The notes under the pieces: generated by a model
The model's input: the letters and a program-made list of their open reading frames with translations, nothing else
Told to the model about the DNA's origin: nothing
The model's database searches: none
Shown: positions 25,150 through 35,849 of the stretch, piece by piece
Layout of the letters: every line of letters starts with the position of its first letter
Numbering within the stretch: position 1 is the first letter of the stretch
NCBI GenBank assembly: GCA_015698045.1
Contig: BLAL01000356.1
Span: 1,302,001 to 1,366,000 of the forward strand
Length of the DNA stretch: 64,000 nt
Reading direction: 5' to 3'
DNA from: Rhizophagus clarus
Lineage: Eukaryota; Glomeromycota; Glomeromycetes; Glomerales; Glomeraceae
Translations under genes and position numbers: made by a program

Positions 25150-26150
25150 TCACTAATGAAATTATGGAAAGTGTCAATGATATAGTCAATTACGCAAATA
25201 ATTCAGTAGAATCAGAATCAGAATATAACTCTCTAAATTACTATCTTACTGATTACTTAAAAATCTGTACAATCAAATCTAAAGTGCGTTTCAATATAAA
25301 ATAGACAATATTATCACTATTTTATTGGTTACAACTTTGACATATTAGCCCTCACTAAGACTGGTTATCAAATTTAAACCATATACAAATTGTCAATCAT
25401 CCTAATAATAATGAAAAGTTCTTTATAATACATGATTCTAATAGAGTAAAGGTACTGGAGTCGATCTTATACTTACTAAAAAACTTTATAAACACTTTAT
25501 TTCTTCTGATTTTCTCAATAGCCAGTTTCTAAATGTCACTTTCACCTTTAAAAGTCATATATGACTTAATATCATCACTTACTTACCTGCCAATTCTCTC
25601 TTCAATCTATCGTAAACAAACTTGTAATAATTTCTAATAATCATCTAATAATCCTTAGAGACTTCAATGCGAACCTTGATACACCAATCAATCAATGCTC
25701 ATCAGATATTAATCTCAAAAGTATTAGACTTTTACACAACTTTCAGTTTTATGTTCTAGCATCACATTATAATTTGTCTTATAACAAAATACCAATAACA
25801 CATATTTTCAACAGAATAAATGATATTTTTTATTCTTCTTCTGTATTAATTTTTCAATTCACATTATAACTACCGATCATAAAATAGTTCACTTTTTTTT
25901 CTGCCGCAATGCTTTTACATCTTTATTTAAAAATTCCCCTAATGCACTATCCCCTAATATTTCTGTCTTTTACATCCCATACAAAAAAATCACAGAAAAA
26001 ATTTGGGACGATTATTGTATTGCATCCATTTTCAAATTTCCTGATTTTTCTTTTTCAGAATCAAATTCTGCAATTAATATTGATAATATGTGGAATGATT
26101 ATTCTTTTCGCATCTAAAATTTTAAGAACAAAATTCTTTCAATGACCAAA
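25150..26150 (+). pseudogene. LINE endonuclease-domain remnant
   Basis: Frameshifted + strand text includes RDFNANLD at 25654-25680 (the conserved motif is GDFNAxxD, so Gly is replaced by Arg), FNRINDIFYSSS near 25810-25850, and ITTDHKIVHFF near 25865-25900. These match the order of conserved blocks in the endonuclease/exonuclease/phosphatase domain that LINEs use to nick their target. The text continues with KITEKIWDDYC, typical of the linker before reverse transcriptase, and then decays. Multiple stops rule out function. Confidence 0.55.
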
Positions 26151-26260
26151 CAGCCAATGGATCTTTTTACCCCTCTACATATAAAAAAAAATCCATACCT
26201 ATATACTTCTTATACAAGACATCAAACAATTATCCAATTTTACACGTATCAAACACATTA

Positions 26261-26649
26261 CTAAAAAATGACTATGTATAGTAACTAAAAATAGATTCTA
26301 AATATAAATTATCACGTGATTCTTAAAATAATCCTCTAATAAAATATTATCATGTGACTGTGTCACTATCCAGTTATATCATATGATTTTAACGTGCTAT
26401 TAATCATGTTAAAATCATGTGTTTAATATATTAAAATCACATATCCCGTGTTTGGACACAGAGAAATTTTCTTTTAAAAAAGAGCATTTTTATTGAACTA
26501 TTAATTTTTTTTTAATTATCGAATACAGAATTACGGAATTATAGACTCATCTTTGCCTGAGCCTAATAGCAGCTTTTATTCAAAACTGTTAAGGGTGAAA
26601 TTATTTTGTCTCTAATAACAAAATGGAGACCGATATGTGAAATGGTGGG
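26261..26649. other. Intergenic, CACGTG/CATGTG-type words, no gene
   Basis: Words such as ATCACGTGAT and ATCATGTGAC recur (26310, 26350, 26380, 26415). No open frame or element boundary is clear. Confidence 0.3.
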
Positions 26650-26721
26650 TACTCGATAAGGCGTATGGATAAACTGTACTGTATGAAAAGTTAAACTGTA
26701 CTGTACGATTAATTAAAAAAG

Positions 26722-26791
26722 TTCGTACAGTACAGTACAGCGCTTATATGTGTATATATACACATATAAGTGTTGTACTGTACTGTACGAA
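26722..26791. repeat. 70-bp near-perfect palindrome with no spacer
   Basis: The two 35-base arms (26722-26756 and 26757-26791) are reverse complements at 33 of 35 positions, with the centre in TATATA. Both mismatches are G/A differences. The arms contain three overlapping GTACAGTAC words. Such a sequence could extrude as a cruciform or fold as a long RNA hairpin. Confidence 0.85.
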
Positions 26792-27059
26792 AAGCAAAAA
26801 AAATTCGTACAGTACAATTAAAAATCAGATCACGTGATTGAAGTATAATTTAACTTGGAAAATATTTTTCGCAAAAAGTAATTTTATTATAAATACATTG
26901 CTAAACTAAAACTAGAATTATACGTTATATAATGTTAAAAATCTTAAAAGTTTATTTATTTGTTAAATAATTTATCTATTTATTACCATTAAACGATAAA
27001 AATCACACAACGACGCATATATGCAAAGATTACCGATTAATCCAGCATTAAAAATTTTA

Positions 27060-27870
27060 TAGTTACTTAATAATGAAAAAAAAATGAAAGAACGAGGAGG
27101 ATAAAGTGAAATAAAGAGAAATAAAGGAATGAAAAGAAAGAAAAGGGACGAATCAAAGAAGAAGATAAAAAAGTAAAGAAATAAAAAAGGAACAAAAAGA
27201 ATAAATCAAGGGAAAAATAGAGCAATAGAAGGAAGTGAAAAAAAAAGATGAAGGAATAGAAAGAGAAGGATAAGAGATTAAAAAAAACAAAGGATAAAAA
27301 AGAAAATGGGAAAAGAATAGAAATAAAAAAGGGATAATGATGAACAAGAATAAAGGATGATGAACGGGATGAAGAAGGAATGAAAATCATAAAGTTTGAA
27401 AGAACAAAAGGGTAAAATAAATGATAATGACAAACCATAAAGAAATGAATTGAATAGCGTTAGTAAGAAATAAAATATAAGAAACAATAACAAAAGAAAA
27501 GAAAAAAGAAAAAAGCACCTAACTGCGATTTAAAAACCTAACCGCAAACCAGAAGAACTAAAAGATATAAAAAAACAAAGAAAATTAGAGAAATAAAAGA
27601 CAAGAATTTCGTGATTACGAGTTGATCGCTACAAAAAGTAAAGACAAAAAAAAAGAAAAAGGAAGAAAATTAAAAATAAATAATAATAACAAAAAGAAAA
27701 AGAAAGAGTACCTTTAACCATACTAACTTGAAACCTAAAGAGAGAAAAGTATCTTCAACTACAAAGACGAAAGAACTTGAAGACCTAAAAAAGAAGAAAA
27801 AAATTGAAGTTGTAGAAAATAAAAGTTCGTTAACGCAAAAAAAAACAGAAAATCAAAAATTTTTTTTTTC
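27060..27870. repeat. ~800-bp purine-rich tract
   Basis: From about 27068 to 27870 the + strand is overwhelmingly A and G, with short pyrimidine interruptions, mainly AAAGAA, GGAA and AAGAGA words. The minus-strand open frames here code only for Phe/Ser/Leu-rich strings and are an artefact of this composition. Long purine strands can form triplex DNA. Confidence 0.75.
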
Positions 27871-28301
27871 TAGAACAAACCTTTAATTTACCTTTCTGGA
27901 GTGGGCCTAAAGAAAAAAAGAATAACTGATATTATTAAAGAAGCAGACACGTTTGAAGAAGAGTTCATGTTTTTTACGTGAAAAAAAGAGATTATCTGAT
28001 CAGGGATAAACAAATAAATAAATGCATAAGCCACGTGGTAAAAAAGGTTGTACTGTACAAAACAACTAATCGTACAACCACTATTCGTACAGTACAGTTT
28101 ATATGTATACTCTACTTGATATGCGAAACGGTGGGTACCTGATATGTAAAACGGCAGCAGGTACTCGTTGTAAAGAACAATCCCTTAATAATTTGAAATT
28201 TGATCCAAAACAAATTAAAAACCGTTATAATACACATTATATTCTATAGCGCATATATGTTGTTTTTACCCCTGAAATTGATAGGTTAATCCAACAGAAT
28301 G

Positions 28302-28398
28302 GGCAAGCCACCGTAAAAAATAGCGTATACGTGTTATGCAATATGACATGTACACGCTATATAATCAATCCTACACAATTTGACCAGCACGGCTTGCC
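28302..28398. repeat. Two nested inverted repeats (stem-loop)
   Basis: Outer arms GGCAAGCC (28302-28309) and GGCTTGCC (28391-28398) are exact reverse complements. Inside them, ATAGCGTATACGTG (28320-28333) and CATGTACACGCTAT (28347-28360) pair at 12 of 14 positions around a 13-base loop. The region is less AT-rich than its surroundings. It could be a small MITE or a structured RNA; no gene is next to it. Confidence 0.55.
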
Positions 28399-29070
28399 AT
28401 ATTGCAAGTAGCGTAGGTTAGATAGCGTTAACGGTTACAAATAGATATAGTATAGAGATACGTATATCTCTGACGAAACGATAATTTGTAGCTAGTACTT
28501 CACCATTGCTCTAATAAAATTATATTTTTACCAATTAGAAAAAAAAAAAGTTATCATTTGTTAAGAAAGATAGGACTGTTCTATACTAATTTAGATTTAA
28601 AGACGTAATATTATTAAAAAATTTTTCGTAATGGCACTTTGTGTTACAATTAAATTTATTGATAATTTATCAATCTCATGTATGACAATTTCGATTTTAG
28701 CCAATAATTGACTTATAATTTAATTCGTTAATTGAAATTTATTATCACAGCACCCAGTTAAAAATTGTAAGACACAAATTAATACTTTTTTTCCAAATAA
28801 ATTAATTATTACCTAAGCCATTTAACATAATATATGATGTAATGTTGTCATGGGGCCATGTCCAGGGCATGTGATACAAAAAGGAAACGATAATCCTTCA
28901 AAATTTTACTACGAAAGCTTGTTTCGGTGCTTAACAAAAATGTTTAGTATCTAATTGCGCATAAAATACATATAATTTTAGTGGTTTTTTAAGTCACAGA
29001 AAGGTACGACGAAGTGCGAGCATGTTCGAGACAGCCAAAAAGCTGCGGACACAAAAATGTACAACACTGC

Positions 29071-29390
29071 ATGCATGCGTAAACATTTAAATATTATTTC
29101 TAAAAAAAGAAAAAATCAATTACTAATGCTTTGACTTTTACATGCATAAATATTTGTTTCTAAAAAACGAAAATTATTGCATAAACTATTTGATATCTCC
29201 AAATAAAGGAAATAACGTTATTATTTTTACGTGCATTCGCGAACCGAAAATTACTGCATAAATTATTTGATATTTCCAAATAAAGAAATAATGCTATAAT
29301 TTTTATATGCATGCGCGAACATTAAAATATTATTTAAGAAACGAAAAAATAAATCAATTACTACATAAATATTTGACACATAAGGAAATC
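29071..29390. repeat. Imperfect ~70-90 bp tandem repeats upstream of the secreted-protein gene
   Basis: Four diverged units start at or near ATGCATGCG (29071), ATGCATAAA (29142), GTGCATTCG (29231) and ATGCATGCG (29307). Each continues with a TTTCTAAAAAACGAAAA or TTTGATAT-CTCCAAATAAAG type core. The array ends about 40 bp before the TATA-like box of the gene at 29526 and may be part of its promoter. Confidence 0.5.
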
Positions 29391-29430
29391 AAAACGACTA
29401 GACACAAACGATGGTGCATGTTATCTTAAG

Positions 29431-29440
29431 TATATATAAA
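29431..29440 (+). promoter_or_regulatory. TATA-like box
   Basis: TATATATAAA lies 86-95 bases upstream of the ATG at 29526, in a position consistent with a core promoter for the small secreted protein. Confidence 0.5.
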
Positions 29441-29525
29441 GTTGATGAAAATGAAAATAACATGCAATTTTCCATAAAATACGATATACTCATTATCTCG
29501 ATTTATTATTGTTTTAAATTTAACG

Positions 29526-29983
29526 ATGAATCTTTTTAAATTCCTCACTGTCGCTATTTTTATGGTAATAAATCCTAGTCTTTATTTGATTTTATATTCA
29601 TAACAAGAATTAATTTCACCATGTTTATTTTATAGGCGTGTGTTTTATTAGATAACATTGAAGCTTACCCTCAAAATCCTGATACACTATTATTTGTCAA
29701 CGTAACACTTTTTGAGCTTGAGGATTTTAATGGATCATCACAAACTTTCACGATAGAACCTGAAATTTGCTTCGAAGTACCTGAAGACATCGGACACGAT
29801 GTCGGTTCAGCTATAATCGGTGATGATGATTGTGTAAAATTTTTCACTGGAACAGATTGTACTGGTAATTCTGTATGTGCTTGCGGAGAAAAAAATTTTC
29901 CTGACGGTGATCCTTTTAAAGACAATATCGGATCAATCAGATTAAACGAAGTGGATAGTACAATTAAAAAGTGTGACGTGTAA
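29526..29983 (+). CDS. Small secreted cysteine-rich protein, beta/gamma-crystallin-like
   Basis: Two exons, 29526-29564 and 29636-29983, with a 71-base GT-AG intron, give 128 residues. Reading through the intron meets a stop, so splicing is required. Residues 1-23 form a signal peptide (MNLFKFLTVAIFMACVLL, then cleavage after IEA). The mature ~105 residues contain six cysteines (58, 79, 88, 94, 96, 126), consistent with three disulfides, and are acidic. VTLFELEDFNGSSQTFTI and the later DNIGSIRL resemble the paired strands (Y/F-x-x-x-x-F/Y-x-G and S-[IL]-R) of beta/gamma-crystallin Greek-key motifs, also found in small secreted microbial proteins. The match is by eye and the fold is an inference. 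A TATA-like box precedes it. Roles as a cell-wall protein or an effector are possible but unproven. Confidence 0.75.
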
Positions 29984-32254
29984 TGATTCATCTTACCTTT
30001 CATTTTCCTATTTATTTATTATTTATTTTATTTGTTTATTTATTTATCGTTAATTTATTATTTTTACTGTTCTTTGTTGTCGTTTATCGTTAGTTTACAT
30101 TGTTTCACTATTCTTTTGTCATTATTGACAATTAATATGTTTTAGAAATAAATTGATTAATTTAAATAAAAGGATATTTTCTTTCTAACTTCTAATTTCT
30201 TGATATAATTTCTATTAATCGATACTTAACAATTTCAATTGTTCACATTCGGTAATTATTCAAGGTTTAGCGCATGCGCAAAAGTATTTACTTTGAATAT
30301 TCAAAATGAACGTTTCTAGGCAACTAAAAGATATTGTCGAATCCGTCCTTCAGTTGATGAAAATTAAAAAAAAAAAAAAAATGAGTCAATAATAGAAATT
30401 ACGCAATCTGCAATTACAGATAAGCAAGATTGCAGATAATTACGATGTTTGATATGTTAAAATCTGCAGTACTTGCCGGCAAACAATTACAACTATTACG
30501 AACATTACACACGTTTCAAACTTTGCAACTACTTAAATATTGCATTAATTACGTATTTTTAAAAAAAAAATTACAAAAAAAAAAAGAAATTATTGTACTG
30601 AAATATGAAAGGTTCTAGACATCGGAAAATGAAATTTAAAGATTCTAACATTCTGGATTCCTTTTTTCATGGAGACCTTGATATTAATAGCGAATTATTA
30701 TTTTTTTTTTTTATGTTATTTAAGCTCTTCTTCATTACTGAAACCTGAATATTGATGTGATATTAATATTAATAACTACAGCTGCAGTTAAATGATCGGC
30801 AAGATTTTTCTTTCTTCTAACGAACTTCCGTTCTTTTTTCTCTCTTTCTCATCCCTTTCCCATCCTTTCTGTCTCTCTCGTATTTTCCTTTAAACGGCTT
30901 TTTCGAATCATGTATTTCTGTTGTGGAATTTTGACAAATTAAATTTAGTGATTTTTCAATTTTTTTTTTTAAAATTTCAGCGAATGTTAAAAAAAGAGTT
31001 GCTAAATTTTTGTCAAGAAACTGCTTGCAGTTTTATGAAAGCTATTGGAGGTAGAATTCAATTAATATTTTTTTTTTTCACAAATTTTATCTATAAAATT
31101 TATAGTATTTAAAGTATCAGCCGTTTCAATCTTGATGAGACCAGAACAATTTACAGTATGTCCTTATTACAAAACAGAACTTTAGTGAATATTAAAATAA
31201 GTTAATTGATTTTTTATAGTAATTAATCTGCCTGCGTATTAATACGTTATAAAAATATTGTTTGTCAATAAAAAATATTGGACGAGAGTAGTCAAATTTT
31301 GGATCCTGCACTCCCATAAGCGAATTTTAAGATTGAAGTCTCGAAATTCGAAATTATCTGAATAATTAAGATAATTCGTTATTATATGACGCGTTACCAT
31401 TTTTTATAATTAATTATGCCAATTGTCCGAAACGAAGCGAGACAAATGTTCACACACTATGAAAGTTTGTGTCACCGGGTGTTTCTCTGCAAAGCTCACG
31501 TGGTTGTTACCCAATAAAATCGCAAATTTTAGCACGTCGCTCATGATTCTCGTTCCTAACTATAGTATTATTGAATACAGTTTTGTTTTATTCAGTCATT
31601 CTTAAGATATTATTTAACATTATGAACTTTAATAAACTAGTAAAAGAATGATGTCTTTTTATCTGATATTATTCAATTTTCTTAGTAATCTATTTTTTAT
31701 ATAGAAACTCACATTTGCTATACTGTATAAATTATCTAAAATATTGCAAGGTGAAAAAAAAAGAACTAAATTATTAGAATAATTAATTATTTAAATATTT
31801 TATTTATTCCGATATTTAAACTACATAAATTAATGCAGTAACATGTGACTGTAATTACTAATTATTATAAGTAAAGTAGTAAACATTATATTTTAAAAAA
31901 GAATTTTTTTACCTTTAACCTATTCAAAAAAGATTTGAAAATAATATAAAACATAATATTCAAATTTAGCTAGGAATAATAATTTTAATACCCATAGTTC
32001 ACCCATCAGTCAAGATTGTATCATCGCTTTTATCTGAATGGACAGGACATACACAAAATAATCCATTTCCCCATTTTGAATAGAGATATATTATGAAAAA
32101 ATCGTTTTTTATAGACGAAATTCCGTGAAAAATTCAAATCTTATATAAAATTAGTGTGTTATTAATATATCATTAATAATTTAAAATAAACATTTTATTA
32201 TAAAAATTTTTGATAGATTGATTAATAGATAATTTGTATATTTCTCTTTTTCTA
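29984..32254. other. Intergenic, no gene recognised
   Basis: No gene is supported on either strand. The stretch holds poly-A/T runs, a pyrimidine-rich strip at about 30830-30890 (CTCTCTTTCTCATCCC style) similar to those at 34740-35150, and scattered 60-codon frames with no family resemblance. Confidence 0.45.
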
Positions 32255-32515
32255 TATACGAAATTGAAAGTCATCCATATATAGCTATAAATTGATCACT
32301 TTAACTCTATCGGATTCTTAATTTTTTCATTTTTGCACATTTGTTCTTAAATGGTTATTAACCATTTTTTCCATATAATAAATTGGAAATGTCGTCAATC
32401 ATCCATATATAGATATAAATGGATTGATTTCAGTTTTAGCTCCATCAATTCCGAAATTTGCTTCTTCCATTTTTTCTCCATATTTGTTCTTGAATGGGCT
32501 AACAGATAAAAATAC
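32255..32515. repeat. Two diverged ~128-bp tandem units upstream of the gene at 32969
   Basis: TCATCCATATATAG begins at 32271 and again at 32399. Each is followed about 90 bases later by TTGTTCTT-AATGG and then a TTA/CTAAC word. Related units occur at 36484-36990 upstream of the pseudogene copy, showing that the array is part of a larger duplicated segment. Confidence 0.6.
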
Positions 32516-32968
32516 AACACAATCAAGATTGATAAAGTCACTTTTATAGAATTATAATAGAATAATATCTCATAATTAAAAAAAAATAATTGAATTATTG
32601 ATTTTACTTGACAAATATGATACAAAAGATTTCACCCGTTTTGAAACTAAATGATTATTATTAATTCGTTGATTCTTTTGATTGTAGAGAAAATATGTAA
32701 ATAAAATTTTGTGTAAAATAGATAAATTCATTAAAGGTTCCTTTAGTTTCATGTGAAACGGTCGTATTCTTTATCGATATCACTTTTATTTTTTTATGTA
32801 TATAAATACATGAATTTTTTTTTCATTTACTTTTCAAGTATTCTTACTTGATAAAAAGTTTTAAGTAAGTAGCAAAATTACATTAAATCTATTGAATATT
32901 TTTAAATAAATAATCTAATTAATTTCTTATGCAACAATAAAGAAGAGTTGTTATATAAAATACAGGAG

Positions 32969-33859
32969 ATGCGTAAATTCTTATGTCAAGAACAACAGAC
33001 AATTTATTCAACAGTCCACGAAAAACAATTAAGTTTGTGCCTTACATTGGAAACTCTTGAAGTGTACATTGAGAAAAGCAACTGGTATCCTGATTTTCGT
33101 AATAGAAGGCAAATCCGTAATAAAGGACTTCTAAATGAAGATGGAGTTGCTTGTGATTATAAAAATGCAACTCTAACTCAGTCATTAATTCTAGCAGAAG
33201 AGATGGGTAAACCAACTTCTCCTATTGTCAGAGATTATATATGTAAGGAATTTTACAGTTGGATTGACTATACAAACATCAATATCACTAACTGTCTGAG
33301 AGACTTAGCTTATCTTCTAATCGGCATCGGCAAAGCATTATTTGGAATGGTAATGGAGGGTGCGAATACGCTTCTTAAAGAAGAGCCTAAGCCAGAAAAT
33401 ATGTTTAGTCCAACATCAAACAAGAACAAAAGATTTGGTGATAGTGAAATGGTAATGGAGGGTACGAATACGTTTCTTAAAGAAGAGCCTAAGCCAGAAA
33501 ATATGTTTAGTTTAACATCAAACAAGAACAAAAGATTTGGTGATAGTGAAATGGTAATGGAGGGTACGAATACGTTTCTTAAAGAAGAGCCTAAGCCAGA
33601 AAATATGTTTAGTTTAACATCAAATAAGAACAAAAGGGCGAATCAGTTATTTTGTTCCACTCAAAAAGTTTGCCATGATAATAAAGAACGTTCGGAATTG
33701 CTTGAAAATAAAAAATTTAATGAAGTAGAAATTCAAGGGTTTAAAGGAGACTGGGAGAAAGGCAAGGAAAAATTTGAAGCGATTAAAGCGATGTATTATC
33801 TTGAACATGATAACAATTATTTGTATTTTCAACAAGCAACGCAATATGTAAATCAGTAA
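32969..33859 (+). CDS. Protein of unknown family with three 34-residue repeats
   Basis: A single open exon of 296 residues from the ATG at 32969. A TATA-like GTATATAAATA lies near 32798, and a possible 5'-UTR intron (GTAAGT at 32875 to CAG at 32965) ends four bases before the ATG. The N-terminal ~110 residues are globular-looking (DYKNATLTQSLILAEEMGK, IVRDYICKEFYSWIDYTN). A hydrophobic stretch LAYLLIGIGKALFG sits at about 112-126. From residue 127 the unit MVMEGTNTFLKEEPKPENMF... occurs three times (34 residues, 102 bp; the third is partial), and a charged C-terminus follows. No signal peptide is seen. The family is not recognised. A decayed paralogue at 37741-38345 has only one copy of the repeat, so the unit probably expanded after duplication. 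Expression is not shown; the long open frame and the promoter-like upstream sequence support a real gene. Confidence 0.6.
   Translation: MRKFLCQEQQTIYSTVHEKQLSLCLTLETLEVYIEKSNWYPDFRNRRQIRNKGLLNEDGVACDYKNATLTQSLILAEEMGKPTSPIVRDYICKEFYSWIDYTNINITNCLRDLAYLLIGIGKALFGMVMEGANTLLKEEPKPENMFSPTSNKNKRFGDSEMVMEGTNTFLKEEPKPENMFSLTSNKNKRFGDSEMVMEGTNTFLKEEPKPENMFSLTSNKNKRANQLFCSTQKVCHDNKERSELLENKKFNEVEIQGFKGDWEKGKEKFEAIKAMYYLEHDNNYLYFQQATQYVNQ
33347..33637 (+). repeat. Three in-frame 102-bp tandem repeats inside the gene
   Basis: Units start at 33347, 33449 and 33551 (each ATGGTAATGGAGGG). The period is exactly 102 bp, so the frame is kept. Units 2 and 3 are nearly identical; unit 1 differs at a few positions (Ala for Thr, Leu for Phe, Pro for Leu), suggesting that the most recent duplication made units 2 and 3. 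Confidence 0.9.
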
Positions 33860-35849
33860 ATCTTATTGCGTATTGTATTATGATTTTTTTTTTTAGAACG
33901 AGGCTTTTTTATCCCCGGGGTTTTTAGCCTTGTTATTACACATATATACTTTTTTTAGGACCTTTTATATTAATTTGTTATTAACGAAATTATAAAATTT
34001 AAATAAACTTATTTATGTTATTTTTGACTAAGCTTGGCAATTCTTAAATAATTTTAATTCACATTTATCATAAATTGAATTCATTCTCTATACATTACAA
34101 AAAGTAAAATGTGATAAAATTTTTAATTGTTTTTATTGACCATAATTGGACTCTGAAAGCATAATTTCTATCAAGTTAAAAGGGTTATTATCGAAGCCAT
34201 CGTCACAATATAAAATTTTATCAATTTTTTACATTAAGATTTGCGGAATAAAAGGTGATAGCTAAACCAACCGTGTGGCACAACTAAAGTCAAACCGTTA
34301 CAAATAAAAAAACAAATCCTTCAAAGTTTCCATTTATAAGTTTACCTTTGCAACCTGAAAATAATAAATCTGTCCTAAAAAAATGAGAACATCATAAAGT
34401 TTAGTTTTAAAAAAAAGAAAGAAAATTCATAATATTTAACGAGATGTGCATATCAAGATTGGAAGATCAAAACGCATCAAGAGAAAATCAAGAAACTGTA
34501 AATGATTTTGAGAAACGAGTTAAAAATAGAGGGTTAACGTTATCTAGGTCTAAATTTGTCGACCCTTTATAATAATTATAGTTTTTCTATTAGTTTGATA
34601 CAATAGATTGATTACGCGTCGGGAAGCTTAACTTCAAACTATTTATAGCTCTGTAATTGGTTTCTGTGGCAATTTACGAAATGAAAAAAAAAAGAATCAA
34701 GAATTTAAAAAGATCATGTTTTTTTAAACTTGATGAAACTCTCTCCTTCCTTTCCACTTCCTTTTTCCCTCCTTTCCTTAGTCTTTCCCCTTATTTTTTC
34801 ATTAATAGCATCTTTTCAATGTTTGTTGTAAATAAAATTACAAAATTATAACAAAATCAAAATTTTGTTTTGTTAAATGGTTATCGATTCCCTCATCCTT
34901 TCCTTTTCCTCCTTTTCATATGTTTTTAACTTTTCGACAAAACGTTAGGTGAGTTGTTTCAAATATCTTTAGGTATTTGAAGTTCTTCGACCTTAACGCT
35001 TCAACTGTTGAGAAAATGACAATATGCGTTAGGAAACTTATTTATAAAGTAATTTTATGAATACTTTACAACTCACTTAAATTAAAAATAATGCCCTTCA
35101 TTTTTCTCCTTTTCCTTTGCTTTTCCCCTTCTCCTTTTCTCTCTTACTTTCCATTGAAAAAAATTTTAACGAAACATTTCCTAACGTTTCGAACTTTTTT
35201 CTCTTTTTTTAGGATGTTCTTCGGATCTCCTTACGATTTCTAACGCCAACTATCTGTTTTTCTTTTTTTTAGACGGTTTTTTCGTGTCTCTTAACAACAC
35301 ACGGGATATAGTTTTCTGTAAATTTTTTTCTATCCGTCTTAATTTATTTTCTAATAAAACAGTTACTGATGCTTCGATTCTTTCTTTTTTTATACGGCCG
35401 GTTTTCGATTCTTTAGATGCATTGGAATTCGATGGGTGGGTTTCACTTTTTTTTTATTATTTTACTTTGATATAACGTTTTAGACGTATTTAGACGAGTG
35501 CGCATTTACTTGTACTGCATTCTCTTCGTAGTCATTAAGTACTTGATCAACTTCCGGCTGGTGAAATTCTTTTCAATTGCAGAATGTTATTTTAAGATAT
35601 TCAAGACGAAATTGACCTTGAGGTTCAAACCATTCAGGGTTTGGTATGACTGCAAACTGATTATTAGTCTATTTAAGAAAATTTGTCTGTTCATGAGTAA
35701 GTTAATCGACCTGAATTTTCCGTGCTGGTCTAATTACAATGATCAATTATGGTCGTATGGTCGTATAATTCCTGCAGCTGAAAACAAAATTGTTTAAATG
35801 AAATTATCATTGTTGTAACAGCTACCATAACATAAAAGAGCACAAAAAC
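33860..35849. other. Intergenic with pyrimidine-rich strips and a decayed open frame
   Basis: T/C-only strips occur at about 34740-34800, 34890-34920 and 35098-35150, each followed by AACGTTAGG or its complement. On the + strand, 35284-35475 can be read as SLNNTRDIVFCKFFSIR but lacks an ATG. On the minus strand, about 35700-35480, protein-like text (PNPEWFEPQGQFRLEYLK, then a stop, then FHQPEVDQVLNDYEENA) suggests an unrecognised gene remnant. No intact gene was found. Confidence 0.35.

Larger units (their letters stand above)
22262..26260 (+). mobile_element. Degenerate non-LTR retrotransposon (LINE) split by a hAT insertion
   Basis: A chain of frameshifted + strand reading frames has the layout of a LINE. 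An ORF1-like protein (22262-23990) carries an RRM-like segment, a CCHC knuckle and a coiled coil. An endonuclease-like region follows (about 25150-26150) with RDFNANLD and ITTDHKIVHF, matching the conserved DFN and (S/T)DH motifs of AP-type endonucleases. No reverse transcriptase core (YADD) was found before similarity is lost near 26260, so the 3' half is missing. A hAT element interrupts it at 23999-25050. Stops and frameshifts are numerous, so the copy is dead. The outer limits are approximate; the left edge is placed at the first plausible ATG. Confidence 0.7.
26650..28115. repeat. Candidate inverted-repeat element with ACTGTACTGTA ends
   Basis: The left end reads ATAAACTGTACTGTATGAA (about 26669). 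The right end carries the inverted form TTCGTACAGTACAGTTTAT (about 28083-28101). More copies of the GTACTGTAC word lie just inside both ends. Flanking this, GAAATGGTGGGTACTCGAT (26638) and GAAACGGTGGGTACCTGAT (28125) are similar direct repeats, so the block may have inserted into, or be bounded by, an older repeat. The interior is a palindrome and a long purine tract; no transposase was found. The class is unknown. Confidence 0.4.

Noticed and set aside
27067..27493. Overlapping minus-strand frames of 64-123 codons
   Set aside because: They code for Phe/Ser/Leu strings in all frames because the other strand is nearly pure purine; there is no domain, start context or splice support.
29671..30003. 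110-codon minus-strand frame
   Set aside because: It is antisense to the second exon of the secreted-protein gene, whose + strand reading has signal peptide, intron and cysteine pattern.
33310..33633. 107-codon minus-strand frame with repeats
   Set aside because: Antisense shadow of the three 102-bp repeats of the + strand gene.
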